Shown here: positions 12,701 to 21,722 of the stretch, in pieces
Layout: the number at the start of each line of letters is the position of its first letter
Position numbering within the stretch: position 1 is the first letter of the stretch
Source of the DNA: Pyxicephalus adspersus
Taxonomy: Eukaryota; Chordata; Amphibia; Anura; Pyxicephalidae
Direction: 5' to 3'
DNA length: 64,000 nucleotides
NCBI RefSeq assembly: GCF_032062135.1
Contig: NC_092859.1
Span: 112,513,073-112,577,072 of the forward strand
The notes under the pieces: generated by a model
The model's input: only the letters and a program-made list of their open reading frames with translations
The model's database searches: none
What the model was told of the DNA's origin: nothing
Position numbers and translations under genes: made by a program

Positions 12701-14331
12701 AAGGGTAGACAACCCTTTTATGTAAGGTAAAAATTCATTGTTTTTTTAAATTGCAACACCCTATTTTTTTAAAAAAAAGGGTGGAGCACCGCTCCATAAT
12801 TCTTGATTGCCAAGGCGGTGAAGAAAAAATGGGAGGGCAAAGTTTTTTTTTCTATCCTATGTCACCTGATCTCATGCCTGGGTCGGGTGACGTAGGATGA
12901 AGAACCCGGAAGAAGAGACGAAGATGGCGGGGCCCGGAGCGCCGGCTCCGGGGCTGATGCCTGGACGAGGCAGGACCTGATGCAGGACACCCCCAGATGG
13001 ATCAGACTGCCCTGCAGGATGGAAGGTAAGTGTATTTTTTTCACAGTTTTCAATTTAGTTTCTCTTTAAAGCTGAACTAAACTAAAAACAAAAAATGACA
13101 CTTACCTTTAATCCCGCTGGTCCATTGATGGTGCTGGTCCTTCCCTCGATTCGGTCCAGCATCGTCCTGGAATTCCTCTTCCTTCTAGGACTGAGGAGGC
13201 ACTGGGGGCTGCCATCTTCCCTCTTCTTCTTCGATCTTCTTGGCACGTCACCCGATCTCACACTGCGCAGGTGCGAGATCAGGTGACGTGCCAGCTGTAA
13301 AGGTGGAAAAAAAGACAAGCGATCTCACTGCACTTGTGTGAAATTAGCATGTCTTTCCCTTAATAGAAAAAAATGTCCCTTCTGTACATGTCCGGGATCT
13401 CGGGCATGCAAAGAAGGAGCAGCCAAAGTCAACCAGGATGCGTGACCCCTAGGCGATGAAGACTGAATGGGGAGGTCCTGCACCTTTTTTTAAAAAAAAA
13501 AAGTGTGTTGCATTTAAAAAAATAAAACATGAATAACATTTTCCCTTTACATATAAGGGTTGTCTACCCCTTTATGTAAAGTGAATATGTTGAGTTTCAG
13601 TACGCTTTAAGGATATTACTCTGTCCATAAAGGATGATGGTTTAGGCAGTGGACTGCTATATGTAACATACTGAGTATTATAAGGTTATTATATGTGACA
13701 GGTGCGATCACATCACACTATAAATCAGCTTTTCTCAACTTTTTTTACCATTGATAAATAATTGAAATAACTTTCAGGTCTTCAGGGAACCCCTGCTATA
13801 ATCACTATATTCACAGATCACAGTACATTAGTGAGATGCAGTATGAAGAATTCCTCTTATATTGCTGCTCAGTGGGAGGAATGTCACCATTACAGATCAT
13901 AGATACAAATTGTTCCCCCTGCTATAGGAGACATATGGAGGGCACTTCTACCATGCTGCAATATTAATAATTATTATTATGCCTCATGACAATATGTGAT
14001 CTGTGTTTTATATGATTTAAATACTGATACATTATATGACAGGCAGTGTCTGCTGTGTAAATAACCCATCACAAATAACATAAAACAAAATGGGATCATA
14101 TAGATAGGGAAGACACCATAATGCAGAGGTATATTCCTCTCCCACATACATTCCATGCCAGGTGACTTTCTCCATTATTCTGCCAGCCAGGGATCGGACA
14201 TGACCATCTAGGGACCTTAAAAAAACATGTCCGCCAGGTTACCCTGCAAGAAAACAGCTCCTACCGATGTCACCGATCAAAGGGCTCCTGAGAGCCGCCG
14301 GGGCGGTGAAAGGCGCTGCACCCGTTTCCAT
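3634..14331 (-). CDS. ASB13: ASB13 homologue: ankyrin repeat and SOCS box protein 13, complete, six coding exons
   Basis: Join of minus-strand exons 14331-14265, 10141-9954, 8412-8262, 7318-7184, 5385-5194 and 3761-3634. All five introns are GT-AG and phases agree, giving 861 nt and 286 residues (human protein about 278). Seen: six ankyrin repeats at about residues 28-59, 60-92, 93-125, 126-157, 158-190 and 191-222, each with a TPLH-type turn or variant, then a C-terminal SOCS box (about 247-286) with LSQLCRLKLR and ending EYVAYN. Known of the family: the SOCS box recruits elongin B/C and cullin-5/RBX2, and the ankyrin array selects the substrate; mammalian ASB13 is reported to target SNAI2. 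The start ATG follows an in-frame match to the family N-terminus (GDIG joined to NWADRTPVH). Repeat wording matches ASB13 rather than other ASBs as I recall them. Divergent neighbour of TASOR2, as in human. Confidence 0.95.
3762..5193. other. ASB13 intron 5
   Basis: The part 3850-4390 is A/C-rich with loosely repeated CACACA and TAAGACCAC-like words. The rest is mostly the MITE listed at 4600-5002. No exon was seen. Confidence 0.6.
4600..5002 (+). mobile_element. Non-autonomous DNA transposon (MITE) family A copy
   Basis: Family A recurs at least eight times in this window. Shared marks are a CTTCTGCAATAAA block, a central GGGATGACGTAACTC block with CCTGGCAGCC nearby, a GCAGGTA..TTTTATTGCAG block, and an end resembling CACTTTAA/TTAAAGCAGAACTAAA. 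This copy ends at about 5002 with ACTTTACTTCTGCTTTA. No coding capacity was seen. Confidence 0.7.
5194..5385 (-). CDS. ASB13: ASB13 coding exon 5 (ankyrin repeats 5-6 and linker)
   Basis: The acceptor is tatttaag and the donor A|GTAAGT. It codes AKVNAAKLHETALHHAAK, then GGNVYARDNRGKKPSDY and the linker to the SOCS box, residues 182-244. Confidence 0.95.
5386..7183. other. ASB13 intron 4, nothing recognised
   Basis: AT-rich sequence with an (AT)n run near 5420-5440. I see no exon, RNA gene or clear transposon in it. Confidence 0.5.
7184..7318 (-). CDS. ASB13: ASB13 coding exon 4 (ankyrin repeats 4-5)
   Basis: The acceptor is tttttttcag and the donor G|GTATGT. It codes RADCVKLLIEMGANLEAH and FGTPLHVACAREHIDCA, residues 137-180. 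Confidence 0.95.
7319..8261. other. ASB13 intron 3, nothing recognised
   Basis: Unremarkable AT-rich intron without a supported feature. Confidence 0.5.
8262..8412 (-). CDS. ASB13: ASB13 coding exon 3 (ankyrin repeats 2-4)
   Basis: The acceptor follows an uninterrupted T run (ttcactag) and the donor is G|GTGAGT. It codes VDARNIDGSTPLCDAS through ASPLHEACMS, residues 86-135. Confidence 0.95.
8413..9953. other. ASB13 intron 2
   Basis: Contains the palindromic MITE at 8571-8786. The rest, including 8787-9950, shows no supported feature. Confidence 0.5.
8571..8786. mobile_element. Palindromic MITE family C, copy 1
   Basis: Nearly the whole element is an inverted repeat. GATTTATTAAAGCCTTCCAA at the left pairs with GGGCTTTATAAGTCAGGC at the right, and CAGCAAACCTGCAATGGAT pairs with ATCCATTCCAGGTTTGCT. 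A second copy lies at 53716-53935. Confidence 0.8.
9954..10141 (-). CDS. ASB13: ASB13 coding exon 2 (ankyrin repeats 1-2)
   Basis: The acceptor is ccacccag and the donor CAG|GTAAGT. It codes residues 24-85, including RTPVHDASRNG, VTVDSITPLHEAC and LLLAAGAQ. Phase 1 in, phase 0 out. Confidence 0.95.
10660..11480 (+). mobile_element. MITE family A copy split by a nested element
   Basis: The left part carries the TTGATTGGCTGGCATGACAT block and a CATTCCTGGC block. The right part (about 11380-11480) carries GGCAGGTAAGTTTTTTTACT, GCAGAAG and the end TTTAGTTTCACTTTAA. The family sequence is interrupted by the element at 11062-11374. Confidence 0.65.
11062..11374. mobile_element. Nested MITE with terminal inverted repeats
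   Basis: The left end TTAGGACTGGGTTTACACGG and the right end, reversed, TTAAGGCTTAGTCTACACAG are inverted relatives. TTA/TTAA at the borders may be the target site. It carries no coding sequence. Position inside family A shows it inserted later. Confidence 0.6.
11566..12250. mobile_element. MITE family A copy with internal insertion
   Basis: It begins TTAAAGCAGAACTAAACCTA and ends CAGTTTTACTTTTAAA, the inverted family ends. A Family A block with TTCTACAATAAAACA occurs near 11645. The stretch 11690-11940 is unrelated to the other copies and may be an insertion. Confidence 0.65.
12664..13069. mobile_element. Family D MITE, left arm of an inverted pair
   Basis: It begins TTAAAGCGTACCTGAACTCA and ends TTTAGTTTCTCTTTAA. 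Its reverse complement aligns by eye with the adjacent element 13068-13608 along most of the length, including the CTTCTTC..CCATCTTC block and the GAGATCAGGTGAC block. Confidence 0.75.
13068..13608. mobile_element. Family D MITE, right arm of an inverted pair
   Basis: It begins TTAAAGCTGAACTAAACTAA and ends GAGTTTCAGTACGCTTTAA. The end block TAAGGGTTGTCTACCCCTTT mirrors GTAGACAACCCTTTTATGTA at 12703-12722. It is fused tail to tail with 12664-13069. Confidence 0.75.
14265..14331 (-). CDS. ASB13: ASB13 coding exon 1 (start codon)
   Basis: Codes 22 residues plus one base, beginning METGAAPF and ending PLIGDI. The donor is G|GTAGGA. The exon lies in GC-rich sequence. The short N-terminus before the first ankyrin repeat is poorly conserved in the family, but the GDIG end fits. 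Confidence 0.85.
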
Positions 14332-14470
14332 GACAACATCGAATTACACTGATTAGTGTCCCGATTTCCAGCAGTCCCCTGTATCTAATTCTGTTGTCAG
14401 CGCAATGGCTTTCGGGTAATGTAGTTCTTCGCTACATCAGTGTCACGTGACAACAGTGTCTCCTCTACAG
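14332..14470 (-). promoter_or_regulatory. Putative ASB13 promoter with E-box and ZNF143-like motif
   Basis: This is the sequence immediately upstream of the ASB13 start codon. It contains a palindromic GTCACGTGAC (14442-14451, USF/MYC-type E-box). On the minus strand it also has ACTACATTACCC followed by a GCGC end (about 14400-14425), which resembles the ZNF143/STAF site ACTACAATTCCC. No TATA box was seen. The assignment is inferred from position and motifs. Confidence 0.45.
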
Positions 14471-14662
14471 CCTCCCATGTGATGCCTGTCAGGCCAATGA
14501 CAGGGAGGAATTTGTACTGTAGTGGAGATGATGTGGATGTGGAAATTACACTCTTTATTATATTTATTATACTGCATACAGAGTATTGGGTCTTTTATTG
14601 GGTAATTGAACTTCCAAACACATGTAGGATTTATGGCAGTGCAATGCTTATTAGGTCAATCT

Positions 14663-15415
14663 AGTAAATTGGGGTCGCCTACCAGTGGCCCGAAAGAAAA
14701 TTTTGGTGGTCCACAGAAAAAATTGGACATTATTTGCAATTTGTGTATGTTTTATTAGGAATAAAACAAAAATAATATTCTAATAAATTCCTATATTCTG
14801 AATGACATTTTTCGCACTTATATTGCAGGAACTGTACTAGAGACAGAAAAACAAGGGAGGCGCAGCGTGACGTCAGTGTAGTCTTAACCCCCCTGGTGGT
14901 ATGATTAATGAGGATTTTTAAATGCAAACGCGGTGCATTTAAAAATCCTCATTATTTTAAATTTCCTGCCCTCCAGACACACACTCGAGCAGTTGCCCGG
15001 CCGGCATATGCTTCCCCTGGCCTCACATCCCCAATGTTCACACGCTAGGGAGGCAGGTGCTGGCCGGGCATCGCCATCTTGAACAGATGCCCAGCCAGCA
15101 TCGGCAGGGAAAGAAGACGCCGGACATCTCTGGAGGATGCAGCTGGAACACGGGAACCAGGTACGAGTTTTAACCTCCCTGAAAATTCCACCCGAGTATT
15201 ATGCAACTAATGATAATAGTAACAATAGTAATACTTCACTTAACCGTGAGCTGATCAATGAATCAGAGCCTACATCATCCTCATCAGACACCATTAGTAA
15301 GATCATTAGTTTACAAATGTATTTATCTTTTTACAAAACTTCATAATAATGGTCCGTGGGATTTAAAATTATGAATTTAGTGGTCCGTGAGGTCCAAAAG
15401 GTTGGCGACTGCTGA
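14663..15415. mobile_element. hAT-like MITE (family B) with an inserted hairpin element
   Basis: The left end has GGGGTCGCCTACCAGTGGCC and AAAATTTTGGTGGTCCAC. The right end has TGGTCCGTGAGGTC and GGTTGGCGACTGCTG, the inverted family ends. The centre (about 14884-15180) is unrelated to other family B copies and carries the hairpin at 14907-14953. Confidence 0.6.
14907..14953. repeat. Perfect 20-bp inverted repeat with a 7-base loop
   Basis: The arm AATGAGGATTTTTAAATGCA (14907-14926) is exactly complementary to 14934-14953, with the loop AACGCGG between. It lies inside the insert within the 14663-15415 element. Confidence 0.9.
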
Positions 15416-15659
15416 TATAAAACAAATACCTTCAACACTTTACCATGTCACGACAGCCCTAACGGGCCCCCATTGTGCTGCATTAAATTACATCAATCAG
15501 GCGGAAATTACTTGAGCACCACATTTGTTATACACAGCACCTTGCAAGGAATTGCGGTGCCATAAAGCACACATCAATGGGCTGCTATGCAGATACATTG
15601 GGTTTATTCACAAATATTGGCACCTCAGTGCAGCACACTGATGTGATTTGGCCCTTGAA

Positions 15660-15850
15660 GCATAATTTGACCCATTCTATACTCACCTGTCTGTGTTCCA
15701 TTGAGAGCACTGCCATCTTCTATCTCCTCTTCCGCGTTCTGATCTATAGACGTCCAATCTCATCAGATAGACTGGGCGAGGATGTTGTAACTCCTGCACA
15801 TGTGGACAGGATTACATTCAGTCCTGGCAGTCACAAGTGAACCCGGGATG
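15660..15850 (-). mobile_element. MITE family A fragment
   Basis: Carries family words: CTCACCTGTCTGTGTTCC, GCACTGCCATCTTCT, GATGTTGTAACTCC and CAGTCCTGGCAGTCACAAG. Both ends are missing. Confidence 0.55.
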
Positions 15851-16110
15851 TGTCGGCTATCCCAACATCCAGCGCTGAGCTGTTTTGAGTTTCATAGACA
15901 GAGATATACCTTGAGTGATAATTTAAAAAAAAATAACAGAATATAGCCAGAGAGCTTAAACTTTAATGCTAAATTTTAAAAAACTTAATTTAAATACTTG
16001 CAAACCACAATCTAAAAGCAATTGTTGTGAAAACAATAACTTTGATCTGATTATGTAATACACAACATGACACATAGGGTGTAGGGGTCACAGATATGTG
16101 TAATGTGCAA

Positions 16111-16429
16111 CAGGGGTCCCCAACTAGTGGGTTTGCAGCCATCTGACAAGTGGTCCGCAGCTCTGGCCTGTGCCCCTCCCCCAGCGGGATCAGGAGAAGG
16201 ACCCCACTTAGGGGGTGCACAGCCCAGAGCCACGGACCATGTCTTCTGTACAGAGCGCAGGCTCTGGGCGGTGGGGGAGTGGGTTGTGTCTCTGGTCTGA
16301 GCCTGTGAAGGGAGAGTGGGCAGGCTCAAGCATCATGACGTCATTCTGGGAGAAGTTTCTTCTCCTTTGAGTGACACACGGTTCCCCCACGCATGGGCGG
16401 TCCGGAGCCGTTGATGTTGGGGACCACTG
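16111..16429. mobile_element. hAT-type MITE (family B), complete, with 8-bp target duplication
   Basis: Terminal inverted repeats CAGGGGTCCCCAAC and GTTGGGGACCACTG bound a 319-bp GC-rich body. The flanks ATGTGCAA (16103-16110) and ATGTACAA (16430-16437) match at 7 of 8 bases. An 8-bp duplication and CAGGGG ends are marks of hAT transposons. No transposase is encoded. Confidence 0.9.
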
Positions 16430-16521
16430 ATGTACAACACAGCATATAGAGCCTAGCAGTCAGGAATATATAATGTAATACACAGCACATAAAGTGCAGC
16501 AGTCCAGAATTTGTTATAAAC

Positions 16522-16763
16522 CAGAGGTCCCCAACCCTCAGTCTGTGGCCGGTGATTTGGGGGCAACAGGAGGCAGGAGCGCAGGCAGAGGAAGCACCAT
16601 CAGCCCTCCTTACACAGCTTTGCAGCTAGTGACAATGAGCTGCAATGTGGTGGAGCTGCCGACAATGGGAGAGCAGTGTATGTAAGGCTAACACTACACT
16701 GCCATTCCCAAAATTTTATTCTGTGTTACTGGGCCCTGCTGTCAAAAAGGTTGGTGACCACTG
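16522..16763. mobile_element. hAT-type MITE, second complete copy with target duplication
   Basis: It starts CAGAGGTCCCCAACC and ends GGTTGGTGACCACTG. Flanks TTATAAAC (16514-16521) and TTAAAAAC (16764-16771) agree at 7 of 8 bases. The interior differs from 16111-16429, so this is a different subfamily using related ends. Confidence 0.85.
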
Positions 16764-18427
16764 TTAAAAACCATACAGTATATAGGTAATTATTGGGAGG
16801 AAAAATGCTACAGAATCAATGGAGCTGAAAAAGAAAAAGAATAATGCATTGGTGCTTAGTAATAGAAAGGGGTTAATATGGGTTGCTTAGTAAGGGTGGA
16901 AAATTGGTACTAGTGGGAAGCAGTGAGACGATGGTGCAATATTTTATGAACAAATTAAAAAAAAAGATGTTTAGTGGGCTCAGTAGTAGGTGGGGAATAA
17001 CATTGATGTTGAGTGAGTGGTGAGGGCAACTTTGGTGATCAGTAGGCAGATTCCAGTTGCTTACTGAGAGGGAGGTGGGAAAACACTGGTGTTCACTAGG
17101 AAGGTGCTTAGTGGGGGTGGGGCAGATCTATGGGGTGCAGGAATTTAGGACAGAATGAGGCATACATGTTAGTTAATGTTTGAGTTATACATTGATCATA
17201 GCACATTTTTAGTAGACCATGTCTAGTAATATTCAGTTGTCATGAAAAGTCTACATTTCACCAAGGACAAAGCTGTTTTAATCCCTGTCTCAGGTTTTTG
17301 TACCAGTACAGCCAGGAAGCAGCAGGCATAACCTGTAATACATGTAATTAAAACATATACCTGAAAAATACAGTAACATTGTGAACAAGTGAACATGTCT
17401 TAACTTTCCTAACCAAACCAGTTCTGCGCATTGCATTTGTCTGATTTTTTATTTGGCAGCTAACAATAATAACCAGTAGAAGGTGATAAAATAATTCCAA
17501 TTCTCAGAACTATTAAGAAAGCTAGAATCACAAAACCTTAGGTAAAAATGAGGGTCTTTAACTGGATATTGGTTAATCTAACTAAAAATCTACAGGTTCC
17601 CTCTTTTGGAAGTAATGCCTAATGCCTATGAAATCAAAAGTTAGAAAATATACTCAACCACATCTTTTGCAATGGAGAGGGTAATGCAATCATGGGAATC
17701 CTAGACATCCTAAATCTGGAAAAGCCTTTAGGCCAGATACAGCCTAGCCCGTAGTCTGTTCCGGCCTAACGCCCCCCTGGTTGACACAACATATATATAT
17801 ATTGTGTGTAAATTTGCCATAGATCATTCGAGTGAACCTGCAAGAGTGAGGCATGCTAAGAGGAAGGGTGTGTATAGTATAATCACATGAATAATTCTAG
17901 TGTTGCAAACAACCCCCTCCCCCACCACCTATAATCACTGTGGAAGCTAATTATACACCTAAATGGAATTGCTGAATGTAACAATAAAGGATATGTAAAC
18001 TCTCTTGTATGGTTCCTCTCTGTTACATATACCATTAAAAGCATTTTGTTACATTCTTTAAAAAGTGCAATAAATAAATAAATAATTTTAAATAAATAGG
18101 TGTTGCTCTTGCCAGAAGATTTATGAGCTTATAACTTCTAATGCTATCTGTTTATGCTGCACTTGTTTGATTTACAATGTTCCTAGTTAATGGTGAGGAC
18201 TACAGAACACTTTACTTACCTTACTGTTAGGAATAAATATAGCATGCTAAGTGTTGTCACCCTAGTATTGGAGGTAGGTAAGGAGCAAGATACCAGATAA
18301 AAATAAAGGGAAAAAAGACACATTTTCTAATTATTGGTAAGTTGATATATATTACTATTATTTTTTATTCTAGGGTTCAAATATGATTTTTAGGAAACCT
18401 AACCTACTTTGAGTCCCTGATCTTGGA

Positions 18428-18765
18428 CAGCAGTCACCGGCTGGTGGTCCACGAGGAAATTTTGGCGGTCCGGTGCTCATTCCCAACAGTGTCCTTCTCC
18501 TGACTCCGCTCGAGGGTGCACTGGCCAAAGCCGTGGGCCATGTCCCCTGTATGTATTGCAGGCTCAAGGAAGTGGGCGAGTTGTTTCTCTGGACACAACC
18601 CACCCACTCTCCCATCCAGGCTCAGACCTACGATGGGAGAGTGGGCGGGTTCTGGCTTCTTGACGTCACTAAAGCTTCTGGCATCATGATGTCACCACGC
18701 GCATGTGTGGTCTGGAGCTGGTAAATGTAGTGGTCCGTCGGCCTGAAAAGGTTTGCGACCAATGC
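18428..18765. mobile_element. hAT-like MITE family B copy
   Basis: Contains CAGCAGTCACCGGCTGGTGG, AATTTTGGCGGTCCGG and, at the right, TAGTGGTCCGTCGGCC then GTTTGCGACCAATGC. The interior shares GGGAGAGTGGGCGGGTTCTG and the CACGCGCATG block with other copies. Confidence 0.7.
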
Positions 18766-19249
18766 TCTAGAATAAGCATCCTAAAAACATAATGTTTCCC
18801 CAGCTTTCCTGACTGGCAAGTTTTGATACTGGAGGTTCAGCAAAACAGCCACTTTTAGATGGAGGTTAGCAATGGCAACTCACACATTTGTTTTTGTGCA
18901 ATTTTACTATAAAGTTTATACATTGTTCTAGCAGACTTTATTAAGTATTTTCCTTTTAGTTTTATCTTGAAGTCTATTTTAGGTTTTTAACTTCAAGTAT
19001 AGGAACCACAGCTTTAGCCCTGTGTGGGCACAGGCTGCAGAAGTGGCTCAGGGCAGGCAATAGCAGAAGTAGCTGCTGCAAGGAGACCTCTGAAAGCAGA
19101 GGATGAAAGGAAGAGATTACTCTTCTGCCCTTTTGTTGTAACAACACGTCACGGAGAACTAAGAACTAATAAAAAAGTGTGTGTTTAATGTGTATATTTG
19201 TGTTTATTGAGTGTATGTATATTGGTTTTGTGTATATGTGTCAAACTAC

Positions 19250-19330
19250 TTCCCTTCCTCTTAGATTACAAGCTCTTTCGGGCAGGGTCCTGTGCCATTG
19301 TTTGTATCCTGTCATTTGCAACCCCTATTT
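19250..19330 (+). repeat. SINE fragment, left half of an interrupted copy
   Basis: TTAGATTACAAGCTCTTTCG, GGGCAGGGTCCTGTGCC and TCATTTGCAACCCCTATTT match the intact copy at 40180-40325. The match breaks at 19330 and resumes at about 19797. Confidence 0.75.
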
Positions 19331-19795
19331 TTTTTTTTCTTTTTTATAAATTGTGTGTTTATTGCTTTTTTTTCTCCAAGAAACAAACAGAAAAAAAGAG
19401 GGTAACATAACAAAGACAATAACAATAAATGGCATTAATGGGAGTGTTTTACAAAGGCCACCACTGGCTTCATACTGAACAGTAGATACATTTCTGAGAT
19501 GAGACCTTTTTGGGCTGAGCCTCCCACACAAATCCGTTCAAAGCCAGTCCTAGTAGAAAAAACTAAATTGTTATTAATGAACTGCGCATAGTGCCTTATT
19601 TGTAAATACCCTTAAAAGCTGGTTCAGGGGATTTTAAACTTCCCCTGGAGATCTGCTAAAGCCAGAAGTTGACAGGAGCATGGATGAATTCACTGTCCGA
19701 AAAGAAATAAACCCCTGGTGCGCCATAGCTCAAACATGTTGGCATGCAGGCCATCTTGGAGTTGAGGATTCTACAGGAAAGATGTGCATACTGAA
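19331..19795 (-). mobile_element. Retroposed insertion inside a SINE, poly(A) side left
   Basis: About 465 bp inserted between the two SINE halves. The left border is a T-run (a poly(A) tail on the minus strand), and ATTT occurs at both borders, as for a short target-site duplication. This suggests a 5'-truncated LINE or retroposed RNA. The source is not recognised. Confidence 0.5.
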
Positions 19796-19840
19796 TTTAA
19801 TGTACAGCGCTGCCTAAATAAATATATATATATATATAGT
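19796..19840 (+). repeat. SINE fragment, right half of the interrupted copy, with (AT)n
   Basis: TTTAATGTACAGCGCTGCCT continues the SINE after the insertion and runs into an AATATATATA tract. Confidence 0.7.
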
Positions 19841-20099
19841 TTATTATGTTATTATAAACATAAAACCAGTGTGTGTTTTTGTGTATGTGTGCAAAGGCAC
19901 ACATACGGCCTTGCAACCCCCACAGTGCTCCCACACCTATACAATTACTTCTGTCCATAAGGAAAAATTACTTGATTTGTCCTTCTGCAGATGAGTACTT
20001 TTAAAGCTGTAGGAAGAAAGCAATTGTGCCACTGTTTTTGATTAAAGAACTTTTTGCCAATATTTACAGCTGAGGCATTATGTCCAGGGTACCCTAAAG

Positions 20100-21238
20100 T
20101 ATGCTAAAACTCCTATGAGCATCTCCCAATATGAGCGGGTTTGTGATAGAGATCCGGTAGGTAAAGGCATACTTTCCTTGGTATACCGCTCATTGCTATT
20201 AGCGAATTATATAACCTTTGCCATACATCTCCCTTTGCCATACATCTCCCTAACCATAACCCATCTCCCACCGCAGCTGGACGAGGAGCAATGGCAACAG
20301 TGGGATGCCACAGTCCACGGTACTTCTAATGTAGCATTTCATGAAGCTAACTATGACCTCCTGCTCAGGTGGTACATGGCCTCCCCAGGTTGGCAACGTA
20401 CCGCTCTGACTGCACAGGTGACTGTTTCCACGGCTGTGGGACACCAGGCACTTTGTACCATATTTGGTGGCAATGCCCTAAAATCAAGAGGTTCTGGACA
20501 GGGTCTATCAAATTTTATACACTCTGTTAGGCTGAGGTATCCATAAGGACCCATTCGAGGCCCTTTTAATGGAATGCCCTGTGGGAATATCCAACAGTCA
20601 GTTCCAGCTCATATCATATGTGTTCACAGCAGGGAAGCAGACACTGGCTATGTCGTGGTGGTCAGGGATTACCACAGTGGCACAGGTAAAGAGAAAAGTA
20701 ATGTGGTACCTGGTAAATGAAAAGATGGTAGCCAGAAGCCAGAATCAATTGCACGTTTAGAAAGGTTTAGAATCCATGGATTGAGTACTACCTGTCGTCA
20801 GATTTTGATAGCTCTCTTCTTACTATATGATGGATAAAATCGTGTGTACATGGGACTATTAAAGTCCAGATATCTGGAAGCTGGCCTCCCCCAACCCCTT
20901 TCTTGTTTATCCCTTTTTTGTTTTCCCCTGTATGTGGGACTTGTTGGGTCGTTAATGGTGTTTATTATGTGCTCCATAATAGGGGGCAGCTGACTGCTCC
21001 CATTGACAGAACTGTGTATGAATGGGCCCCTCGATACAACTAATGCTATACATTTCCTATGCTGAGTTTTTAATATTTCATTGTCTGGGTCCTCTTATAG
21101 GGGCAGCTACGCTTGCCTCTGGTTCTTCTGTACTATCTGTTATTATGCTCTTTATGTCCGATGCTATTGGTTTTTGTCTGTGTTCTGTTGTATGGTTTTA
21201 AATGTTGAAAATTATTAAAGATTTTTTGGAAAAAAAAG
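20100..21238 (+). mobile_element. L1-like LINE 3' end, 5'-truncated and degenerate
   Basis: The frame 20115-20546 contains VAFHEANYDLLLRWYMAS, which resembles the C-terminal ORF2 motif of L1/Tx1 LINEs (xxLQExxYKLLxRWYxTP). A cysteine-rich IWW-type motif is expected next and is broken by a frame change (near 20460 another frame reads TIWWQCPKIKRFW). A long T-rich 3' UTR follows and ends in an A-run at about 21230. No intact endonuclease or reverse transcriptase is present. Confidence 0.75.
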
Positions 21239-21589
21239 GCCTTTTCAATGTCTTTTTTATTTGTTGACTTACTAAACTAAGCCAATAATCCCCAATTTTT
21301 GTTATCTGTACCTTAACAATCCATTTGTAACTTGAACTGGAAAAGGAAATTAGCAATAGACAACATTTTTATTCAGAAAACAGGATCATTCTTGAACATG
21401 GTAACACAAAGTTTTAGCATTAATTCTGCATAAGTGCATACACTGCTATTCAGCATCTTCACAACACAGGTACATTTAGGTTAAGTTAGCACTTAGGCAC
21501 CTTTAAATTCAATTAAGACATAGTAAAGTGGTCAGTTATTATATGTAATTTTGGCAATCCTTAAAGATACCCAGCACTGAATATTGAGC

Positions 21590-21722
21590 TATGCATGTGC
21601 ATCTCAGTTTGTTGTAGAAAAAATATTGTGAACAAACAGGTATGTTTCTTTGCCTGTCCCTTCTGCAATAAAGGAGCCGTCTGCTTAAATTTTTTTCACC
21701 ATTTAGTTTAACTTTAAAAGCT
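21590..21722 (+). mobile_element. MITE family A fragment (right end)
   Basis: CAGGTATGTTTCTTTGCC, CTTCTGCAATAAAGGAGCC and the end CCATTTAGTTTAACTTTAAA match family A right ends. Confidence 0.6.

Larger units (their letters stand above)
10142..14264. other. ASB13 intron 1
   Basis: The largest ASB13 intron (4.1 kb), filled largely by the MITE copies listed separately (10660-13608). The stretch 13609-14264 shows no supported feature. Confidence 0.6.
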
